In this document: piece by piece, positions 18,425 through 26,305 of the stretch
Layout: every line of letters begins with the position of its first letter
Position numbering within the stretch: the first letter of the stretch is position 1
DNA from: SZUA-38 sp965212525
GTDB lineage: Bacteria; Pseudomonadota; Gammaproteobacteria; Xanthomonadales; SZUA-38
Reading direction: 5' to 3'
Assembly (NCBI GenBank): GCA_965212525.1
Contig: CBDBVC010000042.1
Location: 79,437-143,436, forward strand
Length of the DNA stretch: 64,000 bases
Notes under the pieces: model-generated
The model's database searches: none
What the model was told of the DNA's origin: nothing
What the model saw: only the letters and a program-made list of their open reading frames with translations
Position numbers and translations under genes: made by a program

Positions 18425-19570
18425 ATGGCAGACCTCACACACAATGCGATGAGCACGCTGCTGTTACTGGGCATATTGCAGGGCTGGGTCATGGGCATCG
18501 CCATGCTGATCTCCAGAGGGCGCAGAAACGGCACACACTTTCTGGCGCTGGCCATTCTGGCGTTTTCCCTCACGCTGCTTCGCCTCTGGTCACACATGAC
18601 AGGCTTGTGGGATCAACCCGGTTTCTGGCTCATGCCACTCTCGTTCGACCTGATCATCATCGCGCTGTTCTGGCTCTATGCACTGTCCATGACGGCGGCC
18701 TCCGAATCGCGAATCCGGCGACACCTGTGGTGGTTGCTGCCCTGGGCGGTATTCATGGTCTATGCCACTGTGGTCTATCTTGTCTCGCTGACTGAACCGA
18801 CCATGTCGGGCAAGGGGCGAGTGGCCGCAGAGTGGCGATTCAATGAGGTGAAACGGGTTGAGGATTACCTCACCGTCATTCTCAACACAGTGCTTGGCTT
18901 CATGATCTGGACGCGAGTGAATACATACTACCGTCGGGTCGCCAACTGGATTCCAGAACATCAGGCGGCCCTGCTGTTCTACATGCGCATCATGTTACTC
19001 CTGCTGCTGGCGTCGATCGTGATCACGATCATCAGCTTCAGTGCACGGGAGTTTTTCGAGAGACCGGACGATGGCTGGATCTGGCGAGGTACCCAGATTT
19101 TTTACGTGTTGGTGATCTACGTGACCGGTTTTCTTGGATTCGGCCTGGTCAATCTGCCGCAGTTCCCCCGGGAGGACGATTCTGATGAAGATGATGCCTC
19201 ACATGATGCAGAGAGTGATAATCCAGCATTTGAGCATTTGAGGCAGTTGATGATTCAGGAAGATCTATATACAAACCCCGATCTGAATCTCAACGATCTG
19301 GCGGTCAGCACAGGGATGAGTGCCACGGCAACCAGTCAGCTGATCAAGCGCTGCAGCGGCCAGAACTTCCGTGGTTTTGTCAACGCTTACCGCATCGAAG
19401 CGGTCAAGCGACAGCTGCGTGATGAAAGCCAGGCCGATGTTTCCATACTGGCCATTGCACTGGAGAGCGGATTTAATTCAGAATCCAGTTTCTACCGGGT
19501 ATTCAGGGCCGTAACAGGACATTCGCCAAGCGACTATCGGCTTCGTTCAACAACGGAGCACGGGTCATGA
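18425..19570 (+). CDS. AraC-family transcriptional regulator with N-terminal membrane domain
   Basis: 381 residues from ATG 18425 (the frame is open to 18386). The first ~240 residues contain about seven hydrophobic helices separated by short loops. After an acidic linker (EDDSDEDDASHDAESD), residues ~265-375 form the two helix-turn-helix AraC DNA-binding domain: LNDLAVSTGMSATATSQLIK, the conserved FRGFVNAYRIE, and VSILAIALESGFNSESSFYRVFR. This layout is that of membrane-tethered AraC regulators that probably sense a ligand or membrane state. It is transcribed divergently from the YiiX-like gene and may regulate it or the TraB-like gene downstream; no operator could be recognised. Confidence 0.85.
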   Translation: MADLTHNAMSTLLLLGILQGWVMGIAMLISRGRRNGTHFLALAILAFSLTLLRLWSHMTGLWDQPGFWLMPLSFDLIIIALFWLYALSMTAASESRIRRHLWWLLPWAVFMVYATVVYLVSLTEPTMSGKGRVAAEWRFNEVKRVEDYLTVILNTVLGFMIWTRVNTYYRRVANWIPEHQAALLFYMRIMLLLLLASIVITIISFSAREFFERPDDGWIWRGTQIFYVLVIYVTGFLGFGLVNLPQFPREDDSDEDDASHDAESDNPAFEHLRQLMIQEDLYTNPDLNLNDLAVSTGMSATATSQLIKRCSGQNFRGFVNAYRIEAVKRQLRDESQADVSILAIALESGFNSESSFYRVFRAVTGHSPSDYRLRSTTEHGS

Positions 19571-19645
19571 CTGCGATCTGGCAATCAATCGAAATGGATC
19601 GATCCTGTGCGTTCGAATGAGACACGTCAGAGTTATCGACAACGA

Positions 19646-19678
19646 TTGACTCTATCTTCATCGTGGCGCTGCTATGAT
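19646..19678 (+). promoter_or_regulatory. Possible extended -10 promoter directly before the TraB-like gene
   Basis: TGCTATGAT (TG at 19670-19671, TATGAT 19673-19678) is an extended -10 element. TTGACT at 19646-19651 lies 21 bp upstream, too far for an ordinary -35. The predicted start site falls on or beside the ATG at 19685, so the mRNA could be leaderless. Confidence 0.4.
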
Positions 19679-19684
19679 AGAAAG

Positions 19685-20617
19685 ATGAACATTCGAAATT
19701 TATGCACAGCCACAATCTGGCTGCTCGCTCTGACGGTCTTCCAGGCCGTCGCAGAAAGCTCGCCCACGGTAACCGATCCGGCCCTGAAACAGGCACAGGC
19801 CGAGACCAGCTGGAACTCACTGCGCCTGCTCAGGGATGAAGACAGGCAGCCGAAAGCGCTGCAGGTATCCATAGTACGGTATGAGCCTCGTGGTGATCGC
19901 CATTCCGGCGTGTCTGTGGATCTGGTCAGTGCCATTCATGTCGCTGACAGGGCCTATTACGCTGATCTGAACCGGCGATTCAGGGAGTACGATGCCGTAC
20001 TGTATGAACTGATCGCCAGTGAGGACAACAACGTACCCATGCCTCTGAATGCACTGGCCGACAATGATGCTGCAGAGCGCAAGGCCAGTATGGTTACAAC
20101 AGTACAGCTGTTTCTGAAGAATACCCTGGGCCTCAGTTTCCAGCTGGAGGAAGTGAACTACACACCGTCCAACATGGTTCACGCCGACATGACTCCCGAG
20201 GAGTTCGAGGCCAGTATGGCCGAGCGCGGCGAATCGATGTTCGGCATGTTCGCCAAACTGTGGATGGCGGGTATGTCACAAAGCATGTCGCCTGGCGCCG
20301 GTGGTGCTGAAATCAAGCTGCTGATGTCGCTGTTTTCATCCGATCGGGAGCATGCCCTCAAGGTATTCACCGCCGAACAGTTTGTTTCGGCCGAAGCCAT
20401 GTTCAAGTCGCTGGAGGGTGAGGAAGGCTCAACCATCGTCACCGAGCGCAACAAGAAGGCCCTGAAAGTGCTCAAGCGTGAACTGGCAGCCGGCAAGAAG
20501 CGCCTGGCCATCTTCTATGGCGCAGCGCACATGGGTGACATGGCCTTGCGACTGGAATCGGATTTCGGCCTCACTCCTGTATCCGAAACCTGGGTGGATG
20601 CCTGGAATCTGGAGTAA
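19685..20617 (+). CDS. Secreted TraB/GumN-superfamily-like protein
   Basis: 310 residues from ATG 19685, which yields a signal peptide (NLCTATIWLLALTVFQAVAES). Three patches recall the TraB/PrgY/GumN (Tiki-like) fold: VSAIHVADRAYYADLNRRF followed by YDAVLYELI, the later ERNKKALKVLK, and IFYGAAHMGDMALRLE near the C-terminus. In that superfamily the conserved Glu/His/Arg residues form a metal-dependent peptidase-like site. The match is distant and rests on motif spacing alone, so an unknown periplasmic protein is the safe description. The ATG is only 7 bp downstream of an extended -10 element. It is convergent with the diguanylate cyclase gene. Confidence 0.6.
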   Translation: MNIRNLCTATIWLLALTVFQAVAESSPTVTDPALKQAQAETSWNSLRLLRDEDRQPKALQVSIVRYEPRGDRHSGVSVDLVSAIHVADRAYYADLNRRFREYDAVLYELIASEDNNVPMPLNALADNDAAERKASMVTTVQLFLKNTLGLSFQLEEVNYTPSNMVHADMTPEEFEASMAERGESMFGMFAKLWMAGMSQSMSPGAGGAEIKLLMSLFSSDREHALKVFTAEQFVSAEAMFKSLEGEEGSTIVTERNKKALKVLKRELAAGKKRLAIFYGAAHMGDMALRLESDFGLTPVSETWVDAWNLE

Positions 20618-20772
20618 TCCTGCCTGATCACGACCTGCTGCGTCAGTTTGCTGTGTGAAATCGGAGCAGAGGTAACCGTGTGGACTGATGGCAGTCTCCG
20701 CCTGGCACTGCCACGACTGATTCATCATATCGACTCGTGTAATGATGTCAATTTGCTGATCAGCAGCGGTTG

Positions 20773-21948
20773 TTATTCCGTTGTGATGACCTGATTGCGG
20801 CCGGCATGCTTGGCGTCGTACATGGCGCTGTCCACTCTCGCAAAAAAGCGTTCGAAGGGTTCATCGTCTGTATGCAGCTGGCCGACACCCAGCGACGCGG
20901 TGACAGAATGGTGCTTGCCTTCACCGATCATCAGGTTCTTGTGTATGGTCTTGCGGATACGGTGGGCCGTATCAACCGCCTGTTCCATGGGCGTCTGAAT
21001 CAGCAGGATGGCAAATTCCTCCCCGCCGAGTCTGGCCACCACATCGGTCTCGCGCGTGCTGGACATGAGGATATCTGCCGTCTGTGTCAACACTTCATCA
21101 CCGGTCTGATGACCGAAATTGTCATTCACGGCCTTGAAGTGATCCAGATCGATGATGATCAGTGACAACGGCAGTTCATAGCGTCTGAACTTGGCGACTT
21201 CACGTCGTGTGATGTCCATGAACACACGCCGGTTGAGCAGGCCGGTGAGTGGATCCTTGTTTGCCAGTTCCCTCAGTTCGGCACGAGACCGCCGCAGCTC
21301 CATTTCAACCCGGGAGACGTTCACCGACAGCATGGCAACAGCCCACAGTGTGATGAAGGCGGCGTTGAATGAATGGTTGATCAGGGCAGCCATCTGTGCA
21401 TCCATGATCATGCCACCTTCGACGTGACTCATGAAATAACTGGCGCGCCAGAACCGCTCGATGGCCATGGTGATCAACAGCAATGACGTCAGACGTGCTG
21501 CCATCCGCATCCCCGGCACCGCCGGGTGGACAAACAGCCACGCTGCACGCAATGCCAGCGCGCCCATGACGATGCCACCAAGCCCTGCACGCACCACTGC
21601 AGGGCCGGTATATTGCACCACGAAAACAGCCATCAGACCAAAGACATAGAATCCCACTGTCCATGTATCGAGTGGTTTTCGTCTGAGGTAGCGATGGGCT
21701 CCCCAGGCGGCCAGCAGCATGGAGCTGATACTGGCCGCATTGATCAGCATCTCGGCAAACCAGGACGGCACCAGATCAGCCCAGCTGATCCCGGCCAGAG
21801 ACAGCGCCAGCAGTCCCAGTGACGCCACCCATTGTCCAAAGCCACGATAAGTCTGACGTACCAGCCAGAAGGCAGTGGCCAGCAGAAACAGCAGGACTCC
21901 CACCATCGCCGCGGTATAGGCTACCGAGCGGGGGTCAAGATCAACCAT
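20773..21948 (-). CDS. Membrane-bound diguanylate cyclase (GGDEF domain)
   Basis: 391 residues. The N-terminal ~210 residues hold seven or eight transmembrane helices with few charged loops, an unclassified membrane sensor. After the linker ELRRSRAELRELANKDPLTG, residues ~230-391 are a GGDEF domain with active-site GGEEF and the allosteric c-di-GMP I-site RETD five residues before it. It should make cyclic di-GMP from two GTP and be product-inhibited. No EAL domain is present. The gene stands alone between the convergent TraB-like gene and a 320-bp spacer, so its output pathway cannot be read from context. Confidence 0.9.
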   Translation of the reverse strand: MVDLDPRSVAYTAAMVGVLLFLLATAFWLVRQTYRGFGQWVASLGLLALSLAGISWADLVPSWFAEMLINAASISSMLLAAWGAHRYLRRKPLDTWTVGFYVFGLMAVFVVQYTGPAVVRAGLGGIVMGALALRAAWLFVHPAVPGMRMAARLTSLLLITMAIERFWRASYFMSHVEGGMIMDAQMAALINHSFNAAFITLWAVAMLSVNVSRVEMELRRSRAELRELANKDPLTGLLNRRVFMDITRREVAKFRRYELPLSLIIIDLDHFKAVNDNFGHQTGDEVLTQTADILMSSTRETDVVARLGGEEFAILLIQTPMEQAVDTAHRIRKTIHKNLMIGEGKHHSVTASLGVGQLHTDDEPFERFFARVDSAMYDAKHAGRNQVITTE

Positions 21949-22268
21949 GTTCCCAACACATGCCTGACACGCACCTTTCTCATGACCGCAGTTGTTGCGG
22001 TGTTGCAGTTCGGGTGTGATTTTCTCGGGCCTGCAGGCATCCCTGAATTATTGCCAGCCCGTATGGCGGATTAATGAGCGCTGCCAGCACCACCTGCTGA
22101 ATCAGCCTGGTCCACCATAGCACCCACCTGTCTTAACGTTAGCACAAATAATTCGCTATGCAGCCATTGTCGCCCAAAGGCATGGATTGACAGACAGGCG
22201 GTTGGTCCGAATTCTGGGTTACTGGCTTTAGTAATCCAGGTTTTCGTTCTCCAGTACCGGGCTCTTTA
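21949..22268. other. Intergenic spacer without recognised gene
   Basis: 320 bp between the diguanylate cyclase and XRE genes. Open frames here are short and unlike proteins. It must hold the cyclase promoter; an extended -10-like TGCTATGGT is present on the minus strand near 22115, with no good -35. Confidence 0.5.
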
Positions 22269-22457
22269 CTAGGGCATGAAGATGGATTCGATGGGCTGAT
22301 TGAATACCCTCGCGATCCTGAAGGCCAGTGGCAGGCTGGGGTCGAAGCGCCCTTTTTCGATTGAGATCACGGTCTGTCTCGATACGTCGAGCTTCTCTGC
22401 CAATTGCTCCTGCGACAATCCGTATTCCGCTCTGAGCTCACGGATCCGGTTGTTCAT
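22269..22457 (-). CDS. Small XRE-family repressor
   Basis: 62 residues, starting at ATG 22457 inside the ATGA overlap with the upstream membrane gene. Nearly the whole protein is one Cro/C1-type helix-turn-helix: IRELRAEYGLSQEQLAEKL, then DVSRQTVISIEKGRFDPSLP, then AFRIARVFNQPIESIF. Such minimal XRE proteins act as dimeric repressors, commonly of their own operon. Here two copies of an 18-bp palindrome straddle the operon promoter, which strongly suggests autorepression. The cotranscribed four-helix membrane protein is the usual partner in this type of two-gene module, whose physiological role is generally unknown. Confidence 0.88.
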   Translation of the reverse strand: MNNRIRELRAEYGLSQEQLAEKLDVSRQTVISIEKGRFDPSLPLAFRIARVFNQPIESIFMP

Positions 22458-22828
22458 GTGAATTTCCTGTTGCTGTAAAGGTACCCGATCGCAAAACAGA
22501 CACTCATGATGGCACTGCACAGTGCTGTATTCAGATCTGGCCAGCCGGCGTAGACCTGCAGCAAACCCATGACGAACAGAATGCACATGGAGGAAAAGAA
22601 ACCCAGCAGCACGGCGTGTGACAGGATGCGTTGCAGTCGTTCATCGGCCTTGCCGAATCCGGTGAGTATGGTCAGCAGAAATACCATACCTGGCAGGGAG
22701 GGAATCACACCGTAGACGAAGGGCAGGTGATTCTGCTTGCCCGAGACCTGAACAGCGATCAGTGTCGCCACCAGCAGAGCGGTTCCAATAATGAAAACTG
22801 CAGTGGGAATCATGAATCTCTTTTGCAT
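22454..22828 (-). CDS. Small four-helix membrane protein of the XRE module
   Basis: 124 residues from ATG 22828, with GGAG nine bases upstream; an in-frame ATG at 22843 would add five residues. Four hydrophobic helices (~6-28, ~37-58, ~70-92, ~100-117) make it an integral inner-membrane protein with short loops and a basic tail (SNRKFT). No family is named with confidence. It resembles membrane proteins encoded with minimal XRE repressors. The stop codon overlaps the repressor start, so the two are co-translated. A longer open frame upstream of 22828 runs through the operators and is not coding. Confidence 0.75.
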   Translation of the reverse strand: MQKRFMIPTAVFIIGTALLVATLIAVQVSGKQNHLPFVYGVIPSLPGMVFLLTILTGFGKADERLQRILSHAVLLGFFSSMCILFVMGLLQVYAGWPDLNTALCSAIMSVCFAIGYLYSNRKFT

Positions 22829-22844
22829 GACTGTATACTCCATA

Positions 22845-22900
22845 TGTAAAGCATGCTTTACAATAGGGCGGGCTGTTTCTTTTGTCAAGTATGCTTTACA
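22845..22900 (-). promoter_or_regulatory. Promoter with two XRE operators
   Basis: On the minus strand TTGACA (22888-22883), a 17-bp spacer and TATTGT (22865-22860) form a strong promoter. An 18-bp perfect palindrome TGTAAAGCATGCTTTACA (22845-22862) overlaps the -10; a second copy matching 16 of 18 bases (22883-22900) contains the -35. Centres are 38 bp apart. Binding at either site would block RNA polymerase. Confidence 0.85.
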
Positions 22901-22910
22901 TTCAGGTGCA

Positions 22911-22939
22911 AAAAAACGGCCGCATTGAGCGGCCGTTTT
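22911..22939 (-). terminator. Rho-independent terminator of the sialidase-like gene
   Basis: AAAACGGCCGC pairs with GCGGCCGTTTT around a 5-nt loop. On the minus strand it is followed by an uninterrupted T run, 20 bp after the stop of the 951-residue protein. Confidence 0.9.
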
Positions 22940-22958
22940 CCTGATCGAGCTTACTGCC

Positions 22959-25814
22959 TTAGCGGACTGTCTGACATCCGGAAACCGTAATCTCATCAAT
23001 GTCCCATCCGGGGCGACCGACAGAGCCGTCGGTGGAAACCCGGAAGCGGAACTGTACATCACTTCCCGCAAGGGTATCGATATCAACCACGGAGTTGAGG
23101 TAATCCTGTGGATCACCACACCATCCCTGCGAGCCAGAGAGTGGTCCGGCATTGATGACACCGTCGTAGGGATCGGTAAGCAGCAGTGCGTTATCCACCT
23201 GGAGGAAGGCACCGCCATCAGCGGCAATTTCCAGAACGCCGGCATCCCAGCAACCGCCAGCGCCTCGAGATTCAAGCTGCTGATTGTTCCAGAACTGGAA
23301 TGTCAGTGGTGCCGCGCCAACTGGCAGACTGACAACTGGCGATGTCAGGAAGGTATCCGATGTAGTTGACTGATCATCGACATGCCAGTGCTGAGTTGAA
23401 CCACCCGGCTGCGGGTTGTTTGTCTGCAGGGCCCAGGTATCGGCACCCTGATTCGAACCACTTGTCCAGCCTTCACCATCCACGTCGAAGTTGTAGGATG
23501 CAACCGGTACCACGACTGTGCCTGCAGGACAATCACCAGGCAGGGGTGCGGTGGTGAACGAGAATACTGCAGAATCGGGACCTGTACCACAACCGTTGCT
23601 GGAACGAACACGCCAGAAATACTGCGTATTTGAATCAAGCACATTCTCGAGTGTGGCTGAATTACTGTCATGGGTGGTACTGGATACGATACTGGTGAAG
23701 CCGGCATCGGTGGCCACTTCAAGCACGTATTCTCTGCCTTCTGGCAGGCTGCTCCAGTCAAACATGGTGGATCCGGAATCCACATTGGTGGCCGTATCAG
23801 CCGGTGTCATGAGAGTGGATGTGCCGGGTATGCCCGTGTTGTATCGGTAGGCCAGGTCGATGGTGCGAACCACGTTGCCAGAGCCTCCCATGCCGCCGTC
23901 TTCGAAGCCATCCGAGAAGATGCCGATACCCATGGAGGCTGCCTCGATCGTGGTGACATAATCACCGCTGGTGCCGCCGCTGACATCGAAGCTGAATACA
24001 CTCATGCCAGAGGGAATCACCGGGTTCACAGTGAATGATTCATTCGAGCTGATCGGTGGCGCACTCATGACCGACAGTGTCACTGGATCATTGAAACCAA
24101 GCACACTGCTGATGGTGATGTCAAAGGTGTTGTTGGTATCACCGTCACAGAGCAGGTCGTCGGCTGTGGATCCGCCTGCAAGGAAGGTCGGTTCGCTGTT
24201 GGGGTTGGTCACAGCGCCAGCGATGGCCGCCTGGCCGTTGCTGGGTCGGTTATCAGTCCATGTCATCGCGAGGCGGTCGAGCACAACAGAAAGTCCGTTG
24301 TAATCGCCCCACTCCTGTCCGTTATTGATATTGACTGAAGTCTCGGTCGAGAATCGCTGCTCGCCCTGCCAGGTGGCGCCGTCGATGGATGAGTTGTAGT
24401 AGAAATCCACACCAGTTCGGTTGGCCGAGTTTCGGGTGTCATAGAATCCGATGTGAACCACACCATTCTCACCGACTTTCAACCAGGGGTGAAAGCGGTC
24501 AATCGGTGTGCCTGAAATGCTGTCAGTGGTGTCATGCGGATGCGGCATGCGTGTCCAGGAAACGCCATCGTCATCCGAGTAGTACACCTCGATCCAGGCG
24601 TGATTCTGTGCGGCTGAGCCGGTACCACCGCCGTTACTGTCATCATGCTCATCTGTCCAGGTAACATAGATGCGACCGTCGTTGGGGCCACCACTCATGT
24701 CAACATCGGCCGAAACATAGATGAACACCTCACGAGATTCCATGGCCGGAATCGGGAAATCGAAGCGGCCATTCAGCGCTGCGATAATCGTGCTGGGTGC
24801 GAATGTGGCGCCTCCATCGGTCGATTTCAGCAGGCGTATGCCCGTGGCGCTGTTCAGCGATGGGTAGATGTAGTAGATGTTGCCATTGGCGCCGGTGGTA
24901 ATGTCCGAGCCGATACCGGTGGGTTCGCCAGGGAAAGCAAGCGGTGTCTCGAATGTCGCACCCATGTCGAGCGAACGGGCAAACTGCATCACGTTGCCGT
25001 TGTGGTAGGTCAGATAGACGTTGTCGACATGCGGGGATGTCAGCGAACGGTCAACGTGAATGAATTCCTTGTCACTGCCGCTCGGTGTCAGGGTCTGCAT
25101 CGGACCCCAGGTCACACCCTGGTCGGTCGATACGGCCCAGCGAACACCAATCGAGCTGCTCAATTCTGCCTGGTACACAATGCTGCCATCAGAAGACCAG
25201 TCGATGGTCGGGTCGCAGCAGCTGGATGGGTTGACCTGGGAACGGGTCCAGGTAAGACCACCATCTGTGGTGTAGTACATGGTCTGGCCACCGGAGCGGT
25301 TGGATCCGGCCACACCGATCATCGGGTTGGTCGGGTTGAACTCTACCGAGACCTCATTTCCGTTCAGCCCTGAGTCGAGTGTGAATTCGACTTCCGGAAC
25401 TAGTGGGTCGCCACCTCGTGTGACAGGGTCGCTTCCCTTGCCGTAGGGATCATCACCAGGGTGCCAGGCGGCACCGCGGGCGGATTTCTGCCAGTCACCG
25501 TGCACCAACAGGCCACCATGCCGGATCTGAAACAGCTGGTAGGTGGATCTTGGATAGAATTCGCCCAGAGCGGGAATTTCCTTGCGCATGGTGATCTTGA
25601 AAAAGACCGGTACATTGGCCAGGTACTGATCCTTTTCCGGGATCAGATCAAAGTCTTCCTTGGTGATCTGGTAATTACGGTCATCCCATGGACCGAATTT
25701 TGTCAGGGATGGGTAGTCAACACGCTGGTCAACACCCAGGCTCTGCTGGATCTGCTGTGCATTGGCTGAACCTGCAAATAACAGGGTCAGGGCAACGACG
25801 ATAAAGGTTCTCAT
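22959..25814 (-). CDS. Large secreted sialidase-like beta-propeller protein with C-terminal MAM-like module
   Basis: 951 residues from ATG 25814, eight bases after GGGAGG; a GTG at 25820 is the alternative. A signal peptide (MRTFIVVALTLLFAGSANA) is followed by a ~100-residue unique region and a six-bladed-propeller-like stretch (~130-500) with Asp-box/BNR motifs such as STDQGVTWG, STDGGATF and SDDDGVSWT. Catalytic sialidase residues were not traced, so hydrolase activity is unproven. Next come an Ig-like region, the tag IFSDGFEDGG (~630), a fibronectin-III-like domain, and a ~190-residue C-terminal module with GSTQHWHVDD shared with the divergent subtilase. Probably an extracellular glycan- or protein-binding enzyme. 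Confidence 0.8.
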   Translation of the reverse strand: MRTFIVVALTLLFAGSANAQQIQQSLGVDQRVDYPSLTKFGPWDDRNYQITKEDFDLIPEKDQYLANVPVFFKITMRKEIPALGEFYPRSTYQLFQIRHGGLLVHGDWQKSARGAAWHPGDDPYGKGSDPVTRGGDPLVPEVEFTLDSGLNGNEVSVEFNPTNPMIGVAGSNRSGGQTMYYTTDGGLTWTRSQVNPSSCCDPTIDWSSDGSIVYQAELSSSIGVRWAVSTDQGVTWGPMQTLTPSGSDKEFIHVDRSLTSPHVDNVYLTYHNGNVMQFARSLDMGATFETPLAFPGEPTGIGSDITTGANGNIYYIYPSLNSATGIRLLKSTDGGATFAPSTIIAALNGRFDFPIPAMESREVFIYVSADVDMSGGPNDGRIYVTWTDEHDDSNGGGTGSAAQNHAWIEVYYSDDDGVSWTRMPHPHDTTDSISGTPIDRFHPWLKVGENGVVHIGFYDTRNSANRTGVDFYYNSSIDGATWQGEQRFSTETSVNINNGQEWGDYNGLSVVLDRLAMTWTDNRPSNGQAAIAGAVTNPNSEPTFLAGGSTADDLLCDGDTNNTFDITISSVLGFNDPVTLSVMSAPPISSNESFTVNPVIPSGMSVFSFDVSGGTSGDYVTTIEAASMGIGIFSDGFEDGGMGGSGNVVRTIDLAYRYNTGIPGTSTLMTPADTATNVDSGSTMFDWSSLPEGREYVLEVATDAGFTSIVSSTTHDSNSATLENVLDSNTQYFWRVRSSNGCGTGPDSAVFSFTTAPLPGDCPAGTVVVPVASYNFDVDGEGWTSGSNQGADTWALQTNNPQPGGSTQHWHVDDQSTTSDTFLTSPVVSLPVGAAPLTFQFWNNQQLESRGAGGCWDAGVLEIAADGGAFLQVDNALLLTDPYDGVINAGPLSGSQGWCGDPQDYLNSVVDIDTLAGSDVQFRFRVSTDGSVGRPGWDIDEITVSGCQTVR

Positions 25815-25916
25815 GTACACATCCTCCCACGAATATGTTTACGGACTGGTTGATTTCGAATTGAGACTGACTGGTAGATTGGGTCTTGTTGAATGACCGA
25901 CTGGTTTCTTGACACG

Positions 25917-25945
25917 ATAGTATCAGTTGTCACCATTGCTCGCAA
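25917..25945 (-). promoter_or_regulatory. Predicted promoter of the sialidase-like gene
   Basis: On the minus strand TTGCGA (25945-25940), 17 bp, TACTAT (25922-25917), four of six matches each. The leader would be about 95 nt. Confidence 0.4.
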
Positions 25946-26281
25946 AAACTATCACCATACAAGTGTTTGAGATTTTATTGCACGATGACCTTCACGATCA
26001 GCAACCCGGTCGCTAATTGTCTTGCTCTGAAACTGTGATGAAATGTCGTGGGAATTTACGGTCGGGTGCCAGGGTAATGCAACAGCTGAAGCGAAGCATG
26101 AGACGGAGCCTTTGCTGCTGTGTGACGATAAGTGAATTCTTGGTGACTTTTCACAATTTATTCACTGTATTGGCAATCATTTTCTACGAATTTCATCAAT
26201 CTGACGATTATTTCTGTTCACGAATTGATTCACTCTGGACAACGATGTAGTCTCACCCGGCTTGTATCGTCTTTACAGATT

Positions 26282-26295
26282 ACATTTCGAAATGT
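26282..26295 (+). other. 14-bp perfect palindrome touching the subtilase ribosome-binding site
   Basis: ACATTTCGAAATGT is a perfect palindrome ending exactly where GGGAGGAG begins. It could be a protein-binding site or, as RNA, a small hairpin controlling ribosome access. Confidence 0.5.
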
Positions 26296-26305
26296 GGGAG
26301 GAGAA

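Larger units (their letters stand above)
25815..26305. other. Divergent intergenic region between the two giant secreted proteins
   Basis: About 490 bp, A+T-rich, without a credible gene. It holds the promoters and leaders of both neighbours. Both leaders end in GTGGGAGGA just before their start codons. Confidence 0.6.

Noticed and set aside
22454..23275. Longer 273-codon form of the XRE-module membrane protein
   Set aside because: The extra N-terminal part lies antiparallel over the promoter, operators and terminator and has no protein features.
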